In this document: piece by piece, positions 29,197 through 38,143 of the stretch | Layout: every line of letters begins with the position of its first letter | Numbering within the stretch: the first letter of the stretch is position 1 | Source of the DNA: Oerskovia jenensis | GTDB lineage: Bacteria; Actinomycetota; Actinomycetes; Actinomycetales; Cellulomonadaceae | Direction of reading: 5' to 3' | Assembly: GCF_016907235.1 (NCBI RefSeq) | Contig: NZ_JAFBBO010000001.1 | Span: 4,278,001 to 4,342,000, forward strand | Length of the DNA: 64,000 nt | The notes under the pieces: generated by a model | Told to the model about the DNA's origin: nothing | What the model saw: the letters and a program-made list of their open reading frames with translations, nothing else | Databases searched by the model: none | Translations under genes and position numbers: made by a program

Positions 29197-30849
29197 ATGT
29201 CCGCCCCACAGATCACGCCCACCGACACCGCCGTCGGCGCTCCGGAGGACTCCGGGCCCCCTGAAGGACCGCGAGGGCAGCGCCAGCGCCGCGACCGCGA
29301 CGGGTCGCACGCCCGGAACTACAGCCCCGGGTTCTTCGCCAAGCTGGCCCTCATGGCCGTCATCGACGCGCTGGGCGTGTACGTGGTCTGGTCCGCGTGG
29401 AGCGCCGAGTCGTACGGCATCCTCGCCGCGTCGGCAGCCATGCTGGTCGCGGCCAACTGGGTCTACTTCTCCAGGCGCGCACTGCCGCTCAAGTACATCC
29501 TGCCGGGCCTGATCTTCCTGCTGGCCTACCAGATCTTCGTCGTGGCCTACACGGGCTACATCGCCTTCACGAACTACGGCACGGGGCACAACTCGACCAA
29601 GGAGCAGGCGATCGAGGCCCTGCTCGTGCAGAACGAGCGCCGCGTCGAGGGCTCCGAGTCGGCTCCGCTCACGGTCGTCGAGGACGGCGGCACGCTCGCC
29701 TTCGCGATCGTGACGCCCGACGGCGACGTCGAGGTCGGGTCGGCCGAGCAGCCGCTGACGGTGGTCGAGGACGCGACGGTCGAGGCAGGCCGCGCGACCG
29801 AGGTCCCCGGGTACACGGTCCTCGAGCGCGGCCAGGTGCTCCAGCGCCAGGAGGAGGTCACCACCCTCCGTGTGCCCGTGTCCGACGACCCCGGGGACGG
29901 GTCGATCCGCACCCCCGACGCGATGACGGGCTTCGTCTACACCTCGACGCTCGAGTGGGACGCGGCGAGCGACACCATGACCGACACGACGACCGGGACC
30001 GTCTACACCCCGAACGACAACGGTCAGTTCGAGGCCGCGGACGGCACGACGCTCGCCGTCGGCTGGCGGGTCGCGGTGGGGGTCGACAACTTCGTCACGG
30101 CCTTCTCGGACGCGCGCTACGCGCAGCCCTTCCTCAAGATCCTCGTGTGGACGTTCGTCTTCGCGATCGGGTCGGTCGCGACCACGTTCCTGCTGGGCCT
30201 GTTCCTCGCGATCACGTTCAACGACGTCCGCATGCGGGGACGCAAGGTCTACCGCGTCCTCATGATCCTGCCGTACGCGATCCCGGGCTTCCTCGCGGCG
30301 CTGCTGTGGTCGGGTCTGCTCAACACGCGGTTCGGGTTCATCAACGAGGTCCTGCTGGGCGGCGCGGAGATCCCGTGGCTCACGGACCCGGTGCTCGCGA
30401 AGCTCTCGGTGCTCTTCGTGAACCTGTGGCTGGGCTTCCCGTACATGTTCCTGATCTGCACGGGCGCACTGCAGTCGCTGCCCTCGGACGTCATGGAGGC
30501 CGCGAAGATCGACGGTGCCGGCCGCTGGCGCACGTGGCGCTCGGTCACGCTGCCGCTGCTGCTCATCTCGACGGCGCCGCTGCTCATCTCGTCGTTCGCG
30601 TTCAACTTCAACAACTTCACGCTCATCTACATGCTCACCGGGGGTGGTCCACGGTTCGGGGACGCCTCGGTCCCGCTGGGGCACACCGACATCCTGATCT
30701 CGATGGTCTACCAGATCTCCGGGGTCGACGGCTCGGCGCCCAAGAACTTCGGGCTCGCGAGCGCGCTGTCGATCGTGATCTTCGTGATCGTCGGCACCAT
30801 CTCTGCCCTGGCCTTCCGGAGCACCCGCAAGTTCGAGGAGATCAACTGA
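29197..30849 (+). CDS. Maltose-type ABC transporter permease, MalF-like
   Basis: 550 aa from ATG 29197 (GGAGG 4 nt upstream). Three N-terminal hydrophobic segments (about 38-120) are followed by a large extracytoplasmic insert (about 135-295), the counterpart of the MalF P2 loop, and then the permease core with the EAA loop MEAAKIDGAGRWRTWRSVTL. It pairs with the next gene to form the channel. An ATPase gene is absent nearby, so a multitask ATPase (MsiK-like) elsewhere is expected. Confidence 0.9.
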   Translation: MSAPQITPTDTAVGAPEDSGPPEGPRGQRQRRDRDGSHARNYSPGFFAKLALMAVIDALGVYVVWSAWSAESYGILAASAAMLVAANWVYFSRRALPLKYILPGLIFLLAYQIFVVAYTGYIAFTNYGTGHNSTKEQAIEALLVQNERRVEGSESAPLTVVEDGGTLAFAIVTPDGDVEVGSAEQPLTVVEDATVEAGRATEVPGYTVLERGQVLQRQEEVTTLRVPVSDDPGDGSIRTPDAMTGFVYTSTLEWDAASDTMTDTTTGTVYTPNDNGQFEAADGTTLAVGWRVAVGVDNFVTAFSDARYAQPFLKILVWTFVFAIGSVATTFLLGLFLAITFNDVRMRGRKVYRVLMILPYAIPGFLAALLWSGLLNTRFGFINEVLLGGAEIPWLTDPVLAKLSVLFVNLWLGFPYMFLICTGALQSLPSDVMEAAKIDGAGRWRTWRSVTLPLLLISTAPLLISSFAFNFNNFTLIYMLTGGGPRFGDASVPLGHTDILISMVYQISGVDGSAPKNFGLASALSIVIFVIVGTISALAFRSTRKFEEIN

Positions 30850-30850
30850 C

Positions 30851-31783
30851 ATGGCGACCACCTCTGTCTCTGCTCCCGTCGGTTCGGCGGGCTCGTCCTC
30901 CGGCGGCGCGCCCGGTCCCGAGGGCCGCACGCGCATGAAGCCCGGCCGCTGGTTCAGCGAGCTCGGCTGGCGTCACCTCGTGGGCGTCGTCGCGGTCGTG
31001 TTCTCGGCGTTCCCGCTCGTCTACGTGCTCTCGGCGTCGCTGTCGGAGAACGGCACCCTCACGGGGTCGAACACGCTCTTCGCGGACGTGAGCACCGTGA
31101 ACTACGCGGAGCTCGGCGACTCGTTGTTCTGGACGTGGATGCTCAACACGCTCGTGATCGCGGTCGTGACCTCGGTCGGTACCGTGCTCATGGGCGCCGC
31201 GGCGGCGTACGCGTTCTCGCGGTTCCGGTTCTCGGGGCGCCGGGCGGGCCTGACGTCGCTGCTCATCATCCAGATGTTCCCGCAGATGCTCGCGTTCATC
31301 GCGATCTTCCTGCTGCTCCTGAGCCTCGGCGACGTGGTCCCGGCCCTGGGCCTGGACAGCAAGCTCGCCCTGATCTGCGTGTACCTCGGTGGCGCGCTGG
31401 GCGTGAACACCTTCCTCATGTACGGGTTCTTCAACACGGTCCCGCGCGAGCTCGACGAGGCCGCGAAGCTCGACGGCGCGACGCACGCGCAGATCTACTG
31501 GACGATCATCCTGCGCCTCGTGGCGCCGATCCTGGCGGTCGTGGCGCTGCTGTCCTTCATCAGCACGTACGGCGAGTTCATGATCGCGCGCATCGTCCTG
31601 ACCTCGGAGTCCAACTGGACGCTCGCGGTGGGCCTGTACGGCTGGGTCTCCTCGCTGCGCGAGGCGAACTGGGGTCTGTTCACGGCGGGGGCGGTCATCT
31701 CGACGATCCCGGTGCTGGCGCTGTTCCTCTACCTGCAGAAGTACATCGTGGGTGGGCTGACGGCCGGCTCGGTCAAGGGCTGA
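30851..31783 (+). CDS. Maltose-type ABC transporter permease, MalG-like
   Basis: 310 aa with six membrane segments and the EAA loop ELDEAAKLDGATHAQIYWTI, which docks the ATPase. A ~35-residue hydrophilic N-terminus precedes the first helix. It starts 2 bases after the malF-like stop and ends 3 bases before the GH13 gene, so the three are one transcript. Partner of the MalF-like permease. Confidence 0.92.
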   Translation: MATTSVSAPVGSAGSSSGGAPGPEGRTRMKPGRWFSELGWRHLVGVVAVVFSAFPLVYVLSASLSENGTLTGSNTLFADVSTVNYAELGDSLFWTWMLNTLVIAVVTSVGTVLMGAAAAYAFSRFRFSGRRAGLTSLLIIQMFPQMLAFIAIFLLLLSLGDVVPALGLDSKLALICVYLGGALGVNTFLMYGFFNTVPRELDEAAKLDGATHAQIYWTIILRLVAPILAVVALLSFISTYGEFMIARIVLTSESNWTLAVGLYGWVSSLREANWGLFTAGAVISTIPVLALFLYLQKYIVGGLTAGSVKG

Positions 31784-31785
31784 GC

Positions 31786-33678
31786 ATGAGCAGCTCCCTG
31801 CCCGACGACGTCACGTCCGCCGGGAGGGCCGCCTCGTCCCGCGAGGTGGTCACCCTGGCCGCGCACCACGACGGTTCCGAGGTCTACGTCCCCGGCGGCA
31901 CGCCCGTCCTGGGGGACGTGGTCCCGGTCCGGGTGCGCGTGCCACGCGTCCCCGGCGGTGCCGACGCGCAGGTCCGGGCCGTGTGGTTGCGGACCGTGCG
32001 CGACGGCGAGCCGCGCCTGTCGGAGGCCCGGCTCGACCGGGAGGACGAGCACGAGTCCTGGTACGTGGCCGACGTCCTGGTGCACAACCCGGTCACGAGC
32101 TACCGGTTCTTCCTGGACGTCCCGGGCGGGTACCGGTGGCTCAACGGGCGCGGGGTCTTCGACCGGGACGTGCCCGACGCCGCGGACTTCCGCCTGACCG
32201 TGCACCCGCCCGCGCCGTCCTGGATGGGCGACGGCGTCGTCTACCAGGTGTTCCCGGACCGGTTCGCGCGCTCGGCAGCGGCGGACTCGCGGCCCGTCCC
32301 GGACTGGGCGCAGCCGGCCGACTGGGACGACGAGCCGCTCGCGGCCGGGCCCGGCGTCGGGACGCAGTACTACGGCGGCGACCTGCGGGGGATCGAGGAG
32401 CACCTGGACCACCTCCAGGCGCTCGGCGTCGGGACGGTCTACCTGACCCCGGTGTTCCCGGGGCGCTCCAACCACCGGTACGACGCGAGCACGTTCGACC
32501 GTGTCGACCCCCTGCTGGGCGGCGACGAGGCGTACGCGTCGCTCTCGCGGGCCGTGCACGAGCGCGGGATGCGCCTCCTCGGCGACCTGACGACCAACCA
32601 CACGGGCGCGGGCCACGAGTGGTTCGAGCGAGCGCACGCCGACGAGTCGAGCCCCGAGCGCGACTGGTTCTACTGGACGCCGGACGAGCCCGGGTACGTG
32701 GGCTGGCTCGAGCACGCGTCGCTGCCCAAGCTCAACTACGGCTCGCCCACGCTCGGGGCGAGGATGATCGACGGGCCGGGCTCCGTCGTCGGGCGCTACC
32801 TGCGTGAGCCCTTCTCCCTCGACGGGTGGCGCATCGACGTCGCCAACATGACCGGGCGCTACGGCGACGAGGACCGCACGCTCGAGATCGCGCGCCGCAT
32901 CCGGGCCACCATGACCGAGATCGACCCGGACTCGGTCCTGGTGAGCGAGCACTTCCACGACGCCTCGCTCGACCTCGCGGGCGACGGCTGGCACGCCAAC
33001 ATGAACTACTCGGCGTTCACGCGCCCGATCTGGACGTGGCTCGCGCCGCACGACTCGACCGTCCCGTTCCTCGGGCTGCCCGTCACGACGCCGCGCCGCG
33101 GCGGGCGCAGCATGGTCGAGACCATGCGTGACTTCGACGCCGTGCTGCCGTGGTCGGTCACGTCGCGCCAGTGGAACATGCTCGGGTCGCACGACACCCC
33201 GCGCCTGCGCTCGATCGTGGGCTCGGCGGAGATGGTCGAGGTCGCCGCGACGCTCCTGCTGACCTACCCCGGCACGCCCGTGATGTTCGCGGGCGACGAG
33301 GTGGGGCTCACGGGCACCAACGGCGAGCACGCACGCGTGCCCATGCCGTGGGACCGCCCGGACCGCTGGGACGGCGACACGTTCGAGGTCTACCGGCGGC
33401 TCGTCGCGCTGCGCCGGGGGAGCCGGGCGCTGCGCGAGGGCGGGCTGCGCTGGCTCGTGGTCGACGACGACGCCGTGGCGTACCTGCGCGAGACGACCGA
33501 CGAGCGCGTGCTCGTCGTCGTCGCGCGCGAGGCGTGGGCCGGGGCGCGGCTGCCGCAGCACCTGCTCGCGGGGGGCGACGCCGAGCGCCTGTACGGCGAC
33601 CTGACCCTCGACGTCTCGGCCGCGGGCCTCGACGTGGCGGGTGACGGCCCCGGCGTCGGGGTGTGGCGGCTGGCCTGA
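31786..33678 (+). CDS. GH13 glycosidase, neopullulanase/cyclomaltodextrinase-like
   Basis: 630 aa without signal peptide. The N-terminal ~140 residues are a beta-sandwich (CBM34-like position). The GH13 barrel then starts GDGVVYQVFPDRFARS, with YYGGDLRGIEEHLDHL, region I DLTTNHTGAGHEWF, nucleophile WRIDVANM (Asp 351), acid/base VSEHFHD (Glu 388) and LGSHDTPR (Asp 470). The N-domain plus barrel plan is that of cytosolic cyclodextrin/maltodextrin-degrading enzymes. It would cut imported dextrins for the alpha-glucosidase. Last gene of the transporter operon; a 28-bp hairpin follows. Confidence 0.87.
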   Translation: MSSSLPDDVTSAGRAASSREVVTLAAHHDGSEVYVPGGTPVLGDVVPVRVRVPRVPGGADAQVRAVWLRTVRDGEPRLSEARLDREDEHESWYVADVLVHNPVTSYRFFLDVPGGYRWLNGRGVFDRDVPDAADFRLTVHPPAPSWMGDGVVYQVFPDRFARSAAADSRPVPDWAQPADWDDEPLAAGPGVGTQYYGGDLRGIEEHLDHLQALGVGTVYLTPVFPGRSNHRYDASTFDRVDPLLGGDEAYASLSRAVHERGMRLLGDLTTNHTGAGHEWFERAHADESSPERDWFYWTPDEPGYVGWLEHASLPKLNYGSPTLGARMIDGPGSVVGRYLREPFSLDGWRIDVANMTGRYGDEDRTLEIARRIRATMTEIDPDSVLVSEHFHDASLDLAGDGWHANMNYSAFTRPIWTWLAPHDSTVPFLGLPVTTPRRGGRSMVETMRDFDAVLPWSVTSRQWNMLGSHDTPRLRSIVGSAEMVEVAATLLLTYPGTPVMFAGDEVGLTGTNGEHARVPMPWDRPDRWDGDTFEVYRRLVALRRGSRALREGGLRWLVVDDDAVAYLRETTDERVLVVVAREAWAGARLPQHLLAGGDAERLYGDLTLDVSAAGLDVAGDGPGVGVWRLA

Positions 33679-33704
33679 GCCGGCTCGCGCGCTGGGCCGC
33701 CCGT

Positions 33705-33766
33705 GCCGAGAAGTGAGCAGACGCCCCTGATCCGCGGCGATCAGGGGCATCTGCTCACTTCTCGGC
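33705..33766. terminator. 28-bp hairpin terminator after the maltodextrin operon
   Basis: Arms 33705-33732 and 33739-33766 pair over 28 positions with one G-T wobble. The top contains GCCCCTGATCCGCG, which recurs in the hairpin at 41887-41922. Confidence 0.8.
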
Positions 33767-33794
33767 GAGATCGTCGCCGTGGCAGGATCCCCGC

Positions 33795-34552
33795 ATGACC
33801 CTCGACCGGATCGCCGTCCTGTCCGACGTCCACGGCAACCTCACGGCCCTCGAGGCCGTCCTCGCAGACATCGCCGCGCGCGGCGTCACGCACGTCGTCA
33901 ACCTCGGTGACTACGTCGGCAAGGGGCCGCGCGGCAGTGCCGTCGTGGACCGTTGTCGTGCGGCGTGCGCCGTGAACGTGCGGGGGAACTGGGACGACTT
34001 CCTGCCCGTCACGCCCCCGACGCCCCGGCCGAGATGCGCTGGTGGCACGGCGAGCTGCGAGCCGACCAGCTCGCGTGGCTCGCTGCCCTGCCCCTGAGCC
34101 ACGACGTGCTCCTGAGCGGTCGCCGGATCCGCCTGTTCCACGCCTCCGCCGAGAGCGTGCACACGCGTGTGCACTTCCACCACAGCGACGAGCAGTTCGA
34201 CGCGATGTTCCGCGCGACCGACCTCACGGGCCCGGGCCCCGAGCCCACCATGGTCGGCTACGGCGACGTCCACGACGCGTACGTCGAGGTCCGCGAGGGG
34301 CGCACGCTGTTCAACGTGGGCAGCGTGGGCAACCCGCTCGACGAGCCCGTGCCCAGCTACGCGATCCTCGAGGGGCGCCTGGACGACGAGGCGCCCGGGC
34401 CCTTCGGGCTCCAGCTCGTGCGCGTGCCGTACGACGTCGAGGCCGAGATCGAGGTCGCCCACCGGCTCGCGATGCCGACGGCCGACGTCTGGGAGGTCGA
34501 GCTGCGCACGGGCGTCTACCGGGGGCTCCAGGTGCGCGCCGAGGAGGCCTGA
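33795..34552 (+). pseudogene. Metallophosphoesterase (calcineurin-like), interrupted by a single-base frameshift
   Basis: The first part (from ATG 33795) has LSDVHGNLTALEAVLADI, NLGDYVGKGPRG and NVRGNWDDFLP, i.e. metallophosphoesterase motifs I-III. The rest is in another frame: RLFHASAES, YGDVHDAYV, FNVGSVGNP, ending at 34552. Adding one C to the C5 run at 34014-34018 joins them as FLPVTPPDAPAEMRWWHGEL without a gap, so a one-base deletion (or sequencing error) is the only lesion. Motif III reads GNWD instead of GNHD. An intact version (~252 aa) would be a YfcE-like phosphodiesterase of unknown substrate. Confidence 0.8.
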
Positions 34553-34611
34553 GCCGCAGCGGCCCGCGACGGAGCCCTGGGGACGAGCACCACGGCGACC
34601 CGCCGCGTCGA

Positions 34612-34617
34612 TAGGGT
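34612..34617 (+). promoter_or_regulatory. -10 element TAGGGT, leaderless promoter of the dGTPase-like gene
   Basis: TANNNT match 7 nt before GTG 34625; it overlaps and thus argues against a GTG at 34616. Confidence 0.55.
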
Positions 34618-34624
34618 GGGTCCC

Positions 34625-35902
34625 GTGCCCCACACGATGCCAGGAAGTGCCTTCGGATACTCGGCCGACGACGTCGAGCGCTGGGTCCCCGAGCCCCCCA
34701 AGAGCAAGGCCCGCACGCCCTTCGAACGGGACCGGGCGCGCGTGGTCCACTCCTCGGCGCTGCGCCGGCTCGGTGCCAAGACCCAGGTCCTGGGCCCTGG
34801 GTCCGACGACTTCGTGCGCACGCGCCTGACGCACAGCCTCGAGGTCGCGCAGGTGGGCCGGGAGATGGGGCGCGCGCTCGGGTGCGACCCGGACGTCGTC
34901 GACACCGCGTGCCTCGCCCACGACCTGGGCCACCCGCCGTTCGGGCACAACGGCGAGCGGGCGCTCGCGGAGATCATGGCGGATCACGGCGGCTTCGAGG
35001 GCAACGCCCAGACGCTGCGTCTCCTGACGCGCCTCGAGCCCAAGGTCTTCGCCGCGGACGGCACCCCCGTGGGGCTCAACCTGACCCGCGCGAGCCTCGA
35101 CGCGAGCGTCAAGTACCCGTGGCGCCGGGGCGAGGGGCCGGTGCGTGCGGACGGGACCACGACGCACAAGTTCGGCGTCTACCCCGACGACGTGCCCGTC
35201 TACACGTGGCTGCGTGAGGGGGCCCCCGAGCACGTCAAGTGCATGGAGGCCCAGGTCATGGACCTGGCCGACGACATCTCCTACTCGGTGCACGACGTCG
35301 AGGACGCGATCGTGGGCGGCAAGCTCGACCTCGCGGTCCTCGCGGACCCCGACGAGCGGGCGCGGGTCGTGGCCGCGGTCCGCGCCTGGTACGGCGACGC
35401 ATACACCGCGGGCGAGCTCGACGCCGCGATCTCCCGGCTCGAGTCCACGGGCCACCTGATGCGCGGGTTCGACGGGTCGCGCCGGGCGCTCGCGGCCCTC
35501 AAGGACTCGACGAGCCAGCTCATCGGGCGCTTCAGCGGGTCGGCGCAGGCCGCGACGCGCGAGGAGTACGGCGACGGTCCGCTCACGCGCTACTCGGCCC
35601 GCCTGGTCGTCCCTGAGGCGACGTCCGCGGAGATCCTCGTGCTCAAGGGCATGGCGGTCGCGTACGTCATGGCCCCGCGTGAGCAAGAGCCGCTGCACCA
35701 CCAGCAGAGACAGGTCCTGGCAGATCTCGTCGAGGTGTTCATCGACAAGGCCCCGGACGCGCTCGAGGCGCCGTTCGCGGCGGACTGGGTCGAGGCGCCC
35801 GACGACGCCGCTCGCCTCCGGGTCGTCGTCGACCAGGTCGCATCGCTCACCGACGTGAGCGCCTACCAGCTCCACGAGCGGTGGGTCTCCGGGCCGCGCT
35901 GA
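34625..35902 (+). CDS. dgt: Deoxyguanosinetriphosphate triphosphohydrolase-like protein
   Basis: 425 aa. HD-domain dNTP triphosphohydrolase: RTRLTHSLEVAQVGREMGRAL gives the first His (70), CLAHDLGHPPFGHNGE the HD pair (99/100), and DLADDISYSVHDVEDAI a further metal Asp. It hydrolyses dNTPs to nucleoside and triphosphate, limiting pools. It commonly precedes dnaG in actinobacteria, and dnaG lies 3.7 kb downstream here, separated by the iron and AraC genes. GTG 34625 is selected by the promoter; ATG 34634 is an alternative. Confidence 0.9.
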   Translation: MPHTMPGSAFGYSADDVERWVPEPPKSKARTPFERDRARVVHSSALRRLGAKTQVLGPGSDDFVRTRLTHSLEVAQVGREMGRALGCDPDVVDTACLAHDLGHPPFGHNGERALAEIMADHGGFEGNAQTLRLLTRLEPKVFAADGTPVGLNLTRASLDASVKYPWRRGEGPVRADGTTTHKFGVYPDDVPVYTWLREGAPEHVKCMEAQVMDLADDISYSVHDVEDAIVGGKLDLAVLADPDERARVVAAVRAWYGDAYTAGELDAAISRLESTGHLMRGFDGSRRALAALKDSTSQLIGRFSGSAQAATREEYGDGPLTRYSARLVVPEATSAEILVLKGMAVAYVMAPREQEPLHHQQRQVLADLVEVFIDKAPDALEAPFAADWVEAPDDAARLRVVVDQVASLTDVSAYQLHERWVSGPR

Positions 35903-35913
35903 CCTGGACGTGG

Positions 35914-35948
35914 CGACGGCCCGGCCCCTGGTGGGGGTCGGGCCGTCG
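35914..35948. terminator. Hairpin between convergent dgt and iron-binding protein genes
   Basis: Arms 35914-35923 and 35939-35948 are complementary over 10 bp. Confidence 0.55.
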
Positions 35949-36025
35949 TCGTGCTCACGGGGTTCTCAGGTGCTCTCGGGCGTCAGCGGGTGTCCGTGCC
36001 TGTCCTGGGGTGTGAGCGGGACCGC

Positions 36026-37084
36026 TCAGCCGAGGGTGGCCGTGAGCTGGGCGACGAACTCGTCGAGCGCGTAGGGGATGCTCAGGACGGTCGGTGCGGA
36101 CGTCGCCATGGCGTAGTCCATGCCGACGACGCGGATCACGCGGTCGTCGACGACCGAGGGCAGCGCCGCGAACAGCGGGTTGCCCAGGAGGGTGTCGTAG
36201 ACCGTCTCGTCGACGTCGATGAGGATGAACGCGTCGGCGTCGAGCGTGGGGATGAGCTCCGAGCTGACCGAGACCGACGACGCGTCCTCGGCGCCGCAGA
36301 CGGTGAGCGTGCCGGGGGACGGCGCGAGCCCGATCTGCGTCAGCAGCTCGATGCGCGGGTCCGAGGGGCAGAAGACGATGAGGCCGCCCTCGCCGTTCAT
36401 CGCGTACGTGATGGTCTTGCCCTGGAGCTCGGGGTGGGCCGCGGCCGTCTCGGCGACCGTGGTCCCGACACCCTCGACGAGCTCGTCGGCCTTGGCCGGC
36501 TGCCCCAGGGCCGCCCCGATCATCGTGGTCTGGTCCTGCCACGACGTCTCCCAGGCGGAGCCCGGGAACGCGACGGTCGGGGCGATCTCGGAGAGACGCT
36601 CGTAGGCCGTGTCGGTGATGCCCGAGTAGACCGCGACGATCACGTCGGGACGCAGGGCCGCGATCTGCTCGAACGGGACGTCGGGGTTGCTCGTGAGCAG
36701 CTCGGGCGTGGCGCCCTCGAAGGTCTCGGTGAGCCACGGCAGGATGTCGTCCTCGATGCCGGGTCCGGTGAACCTCTCGATGCCCACAGGGACCTTGCCG
36801 AACGCGACGACCGCGTCCTGGCTGCTCCAGCCGATCGTCACGACGCGCTGGGGCTCGGCCTCGATCGTCGTCGAGCCGTACGTGTGCTCGATCTCGACCG
36901 GGAACGCGTCGGCCTCGGCGAGGTGCGTCGCGGCGACGTCGGCTCCGCCCGCGGGGGCCGGCGTCGAGCCGTCGGTCCCTCCCGTCGAGCAGGCCGCGAG
37001 CGCGGCCAGGGTCGTGAGCGCCGCGACGGCGCCCAGGAGACGGCGCCGGGGAGCGGCGCGACGGCGGGTGGTGCTCGGGGTCAT
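36026..37084 (-). CDS. Iron-siderophore ABC transporter substrate-binding lipoprotein
   Basis: 352 aa. Signal peptide ending LAALAAC (lipid Cys 32). Class III binding protein (FecB/FepB/FhuD family): EHTYGSTTIEAEPQRVVTIG, LRPDVIVAVYSG, SSELIPTLDADAFILIDVD. Such proteins bind ferric siderophores for FecCD-type permeases; no permease or ATPase is nearby, so this is an orphan receptor. GGAGGA lies 6 nt before ATG 37084. Two IdeR/DtxR-like boxes upstream indicate repression by iron. An AraC regulator lies just upstream on the same strand. Confidence 0.88.
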   Translation of the reverse strand: MTPSTTRRRAAPRRRLLGAVAALTTLAALAACSTGGTDGSTPAPAGGADVAATHLAEADAFPVEIEHTYGSTTIEAEPQRVVTIGWSSQDAVVAFGKVPVGIERFTGPGIEDDILPWLTETFEGATPELLTSNPDVPFEQIAALRPDVIVAVYSGITDTAYERLSEIAPTVAFPGSAWETSWQDQTTMIGAALGQPAKADELVEGVGTTVAETAAAHPELQGKTITYAMNGEGGLIVFCPSDPRIELLTQIGLAPSPGTLTVCGAEDASSVSVSSELIPTLDADAFILIDVDETVYDTLLGNPLFAALPSVVDDRVIRVVGMDYAMATSAPTVLSIPYALDEFVAQLTATLG

Positions 37085-37132
37085 GAAGGGTCCTCCGTCG
37101 GGCGTCTCGCAGTGCGACTCGACGCCCGCTAG

Positions 37133-37151
37133 TTAGATGAGCCTAGCCTTA
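37133..37151 (-). promoter_or_regulatory. IdeR/DtxR-like iron box 1
   Basis: On the minus strand the 19-mer TAAGGCTAGGCTCATCTAA matches 15 of 19 positions of TTAGGTTAGGCTAACCTAA. It lies ~50 bp upstream of the siderophore-binding protein gene. Confidence 0.75.
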
Positions 37152-37162
37152 GTTGGCGGGAC

Positions 37163-37181
37163 GAAGGTGAGGCTAACCCGG
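37163..37181. promoter_or_regulatory. IdeR/DtxR-like iron box 2
   Basis: Contains AGGTGAGGCTAACC, one mismatch from the 14-nt core of the same consensus (13 of 19 overall), 11 bp beyond box 1. Tandem boxes fit cooperative dimer binding. Confidence 0.65.
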
Positions 37182-37227
37182 GCGGGATCGAGAAATCCTG
37201 CCAGGGATGACCGATTTCCCGCCACGG

Positions 37228-38076
37228 TCAGCGGCCGGGCGCTCCGAGCAGGCGCACGTACGCGGCAGGCGACATGCCCGTGGTGCGACGGAAGACCGTG
37301 ACGAACGTGCTCGGGCTCGAGTAGCCGACCTCGCGGGCGACCTCGCGGACCGGGCGGCCCTCGGCGAGCAGCACGAGTGCTGCCCCCGTGCGCGCGAGGA
37401 TGCGCCACTGCGCGAACGACAGCCCCGTCTCCTCGACGAAGCGCCGCATGAACGTGCGTGGGCTCATGCCCACGTCGGAGGCCCAGGCGTCGAGCGACCG
37501 GCCGTCCCCGGGGGTCGCGAGCAGCCGCTCGGCGACGTGCAGCAGGTCGGCCTCGCGCGGCATGCGCAGCTCGATGCTCGCCACGGGCAGCGGCAGCATC
37601 TGCTCGACCGCGAGCGCCTGGAGGCTGTGCCGGCTGGCATCCTGCATCACGGCCGTCGCGTCGTGCAGGAGCAGCTCGCGCAGCAGGGCGCTGACCGGGA
37701 CCCCGACGACGCTCTCCCACCGTGGCGCGACCTGGTCGGGGTTCAGATAGGTCGCGTAGAGAGTCACGTCCGGATCGGCCCGGACCCTGTGCCGGGTCCC
37801 CGCGGGAAGCCAGATCCCCAGGGTCGGCGGGACCAGCCACCGTCTGCCCATGGCCTCGACGTCGAGCGGGCCGCCCTCGCCCCAGACGAGCTCGTGCTCG
37901 TAGTGGACCTCGTCGGGCCACTCGCGCGCGTGGCCCGGCTCGTACACGTTGGTCGCGAGGCTCCACGGGGCGGCCACCATCCGGCCCTCGGGCGCCCGGT
38001 AGGGCACCGCGGGCTCCTCGGTGAACGACGGAGCACCCCAGATGCGGATGCTCCCGGGGTGCTCGTCGATCGTCAT
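37228..38076 (-). CDS. AraC-family regulator with N-terminal cupin-like sensor domain
   Basis: 282 aa. An N-terminal AraC-binding/cupin region (about 40-130; HYEHELVWGEGGPLDVE, WLPAGTRHRVRADPDV) and the C-terminal double helix-turn-helix (about 185-280; WASDVGMSPRTFMRRFVEET, REVGYSSPSTFVTVFRRTTG). Placed directly upstream of the iron-siderophore receptor on the same strand, it could regulate it in response to a siderophore, as some AraC proteins do; this is inference. The start has TAACGT 7 nt upstream (leaderless). Confidence 0.82.
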   Translation of the reverse strand: MTIDEHPGSIRIWGAPSFTEEPAVPYRAPEGRMVAAPWSLATNVYEPGHAREWPDEVHYEHELVWGEGGPLDVEAMGRRWLVPPTLGIWLPAGTRHRVRADPDVTLYATYLNPDQVAPRWESVVGVPVSALLRELLLHDATAVMQDASRHSLQALAVEQMLPLPVASIELRMPREADLLHVAERLLATPGDGRSLDAWASDVGMSPRTFMRRFVEETGLSFAQWRILARTGAALVLLAEGRPVREVAREVGYSSPSTFVTVFRRTTGMSPAAYVRLLGAPGR

Positions 38077-38083
38077 GGGCAGG

Positions 38084-38089
38084 ACGTTA
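38084..38089 (-). promoter_or_regulatory. -10 element TAACGT, leaderless promoter of the AraC gene
   Basis: Minus-strand TANNNT match 7 nt before ATG 38076. Confidence 0.55.
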
Positions 38090-38143
38090 CCTTCCGTGCC
38101 GGCGCACCCGGTCGACCGGCTCGGCCGACCGGTGGCTGACCGC

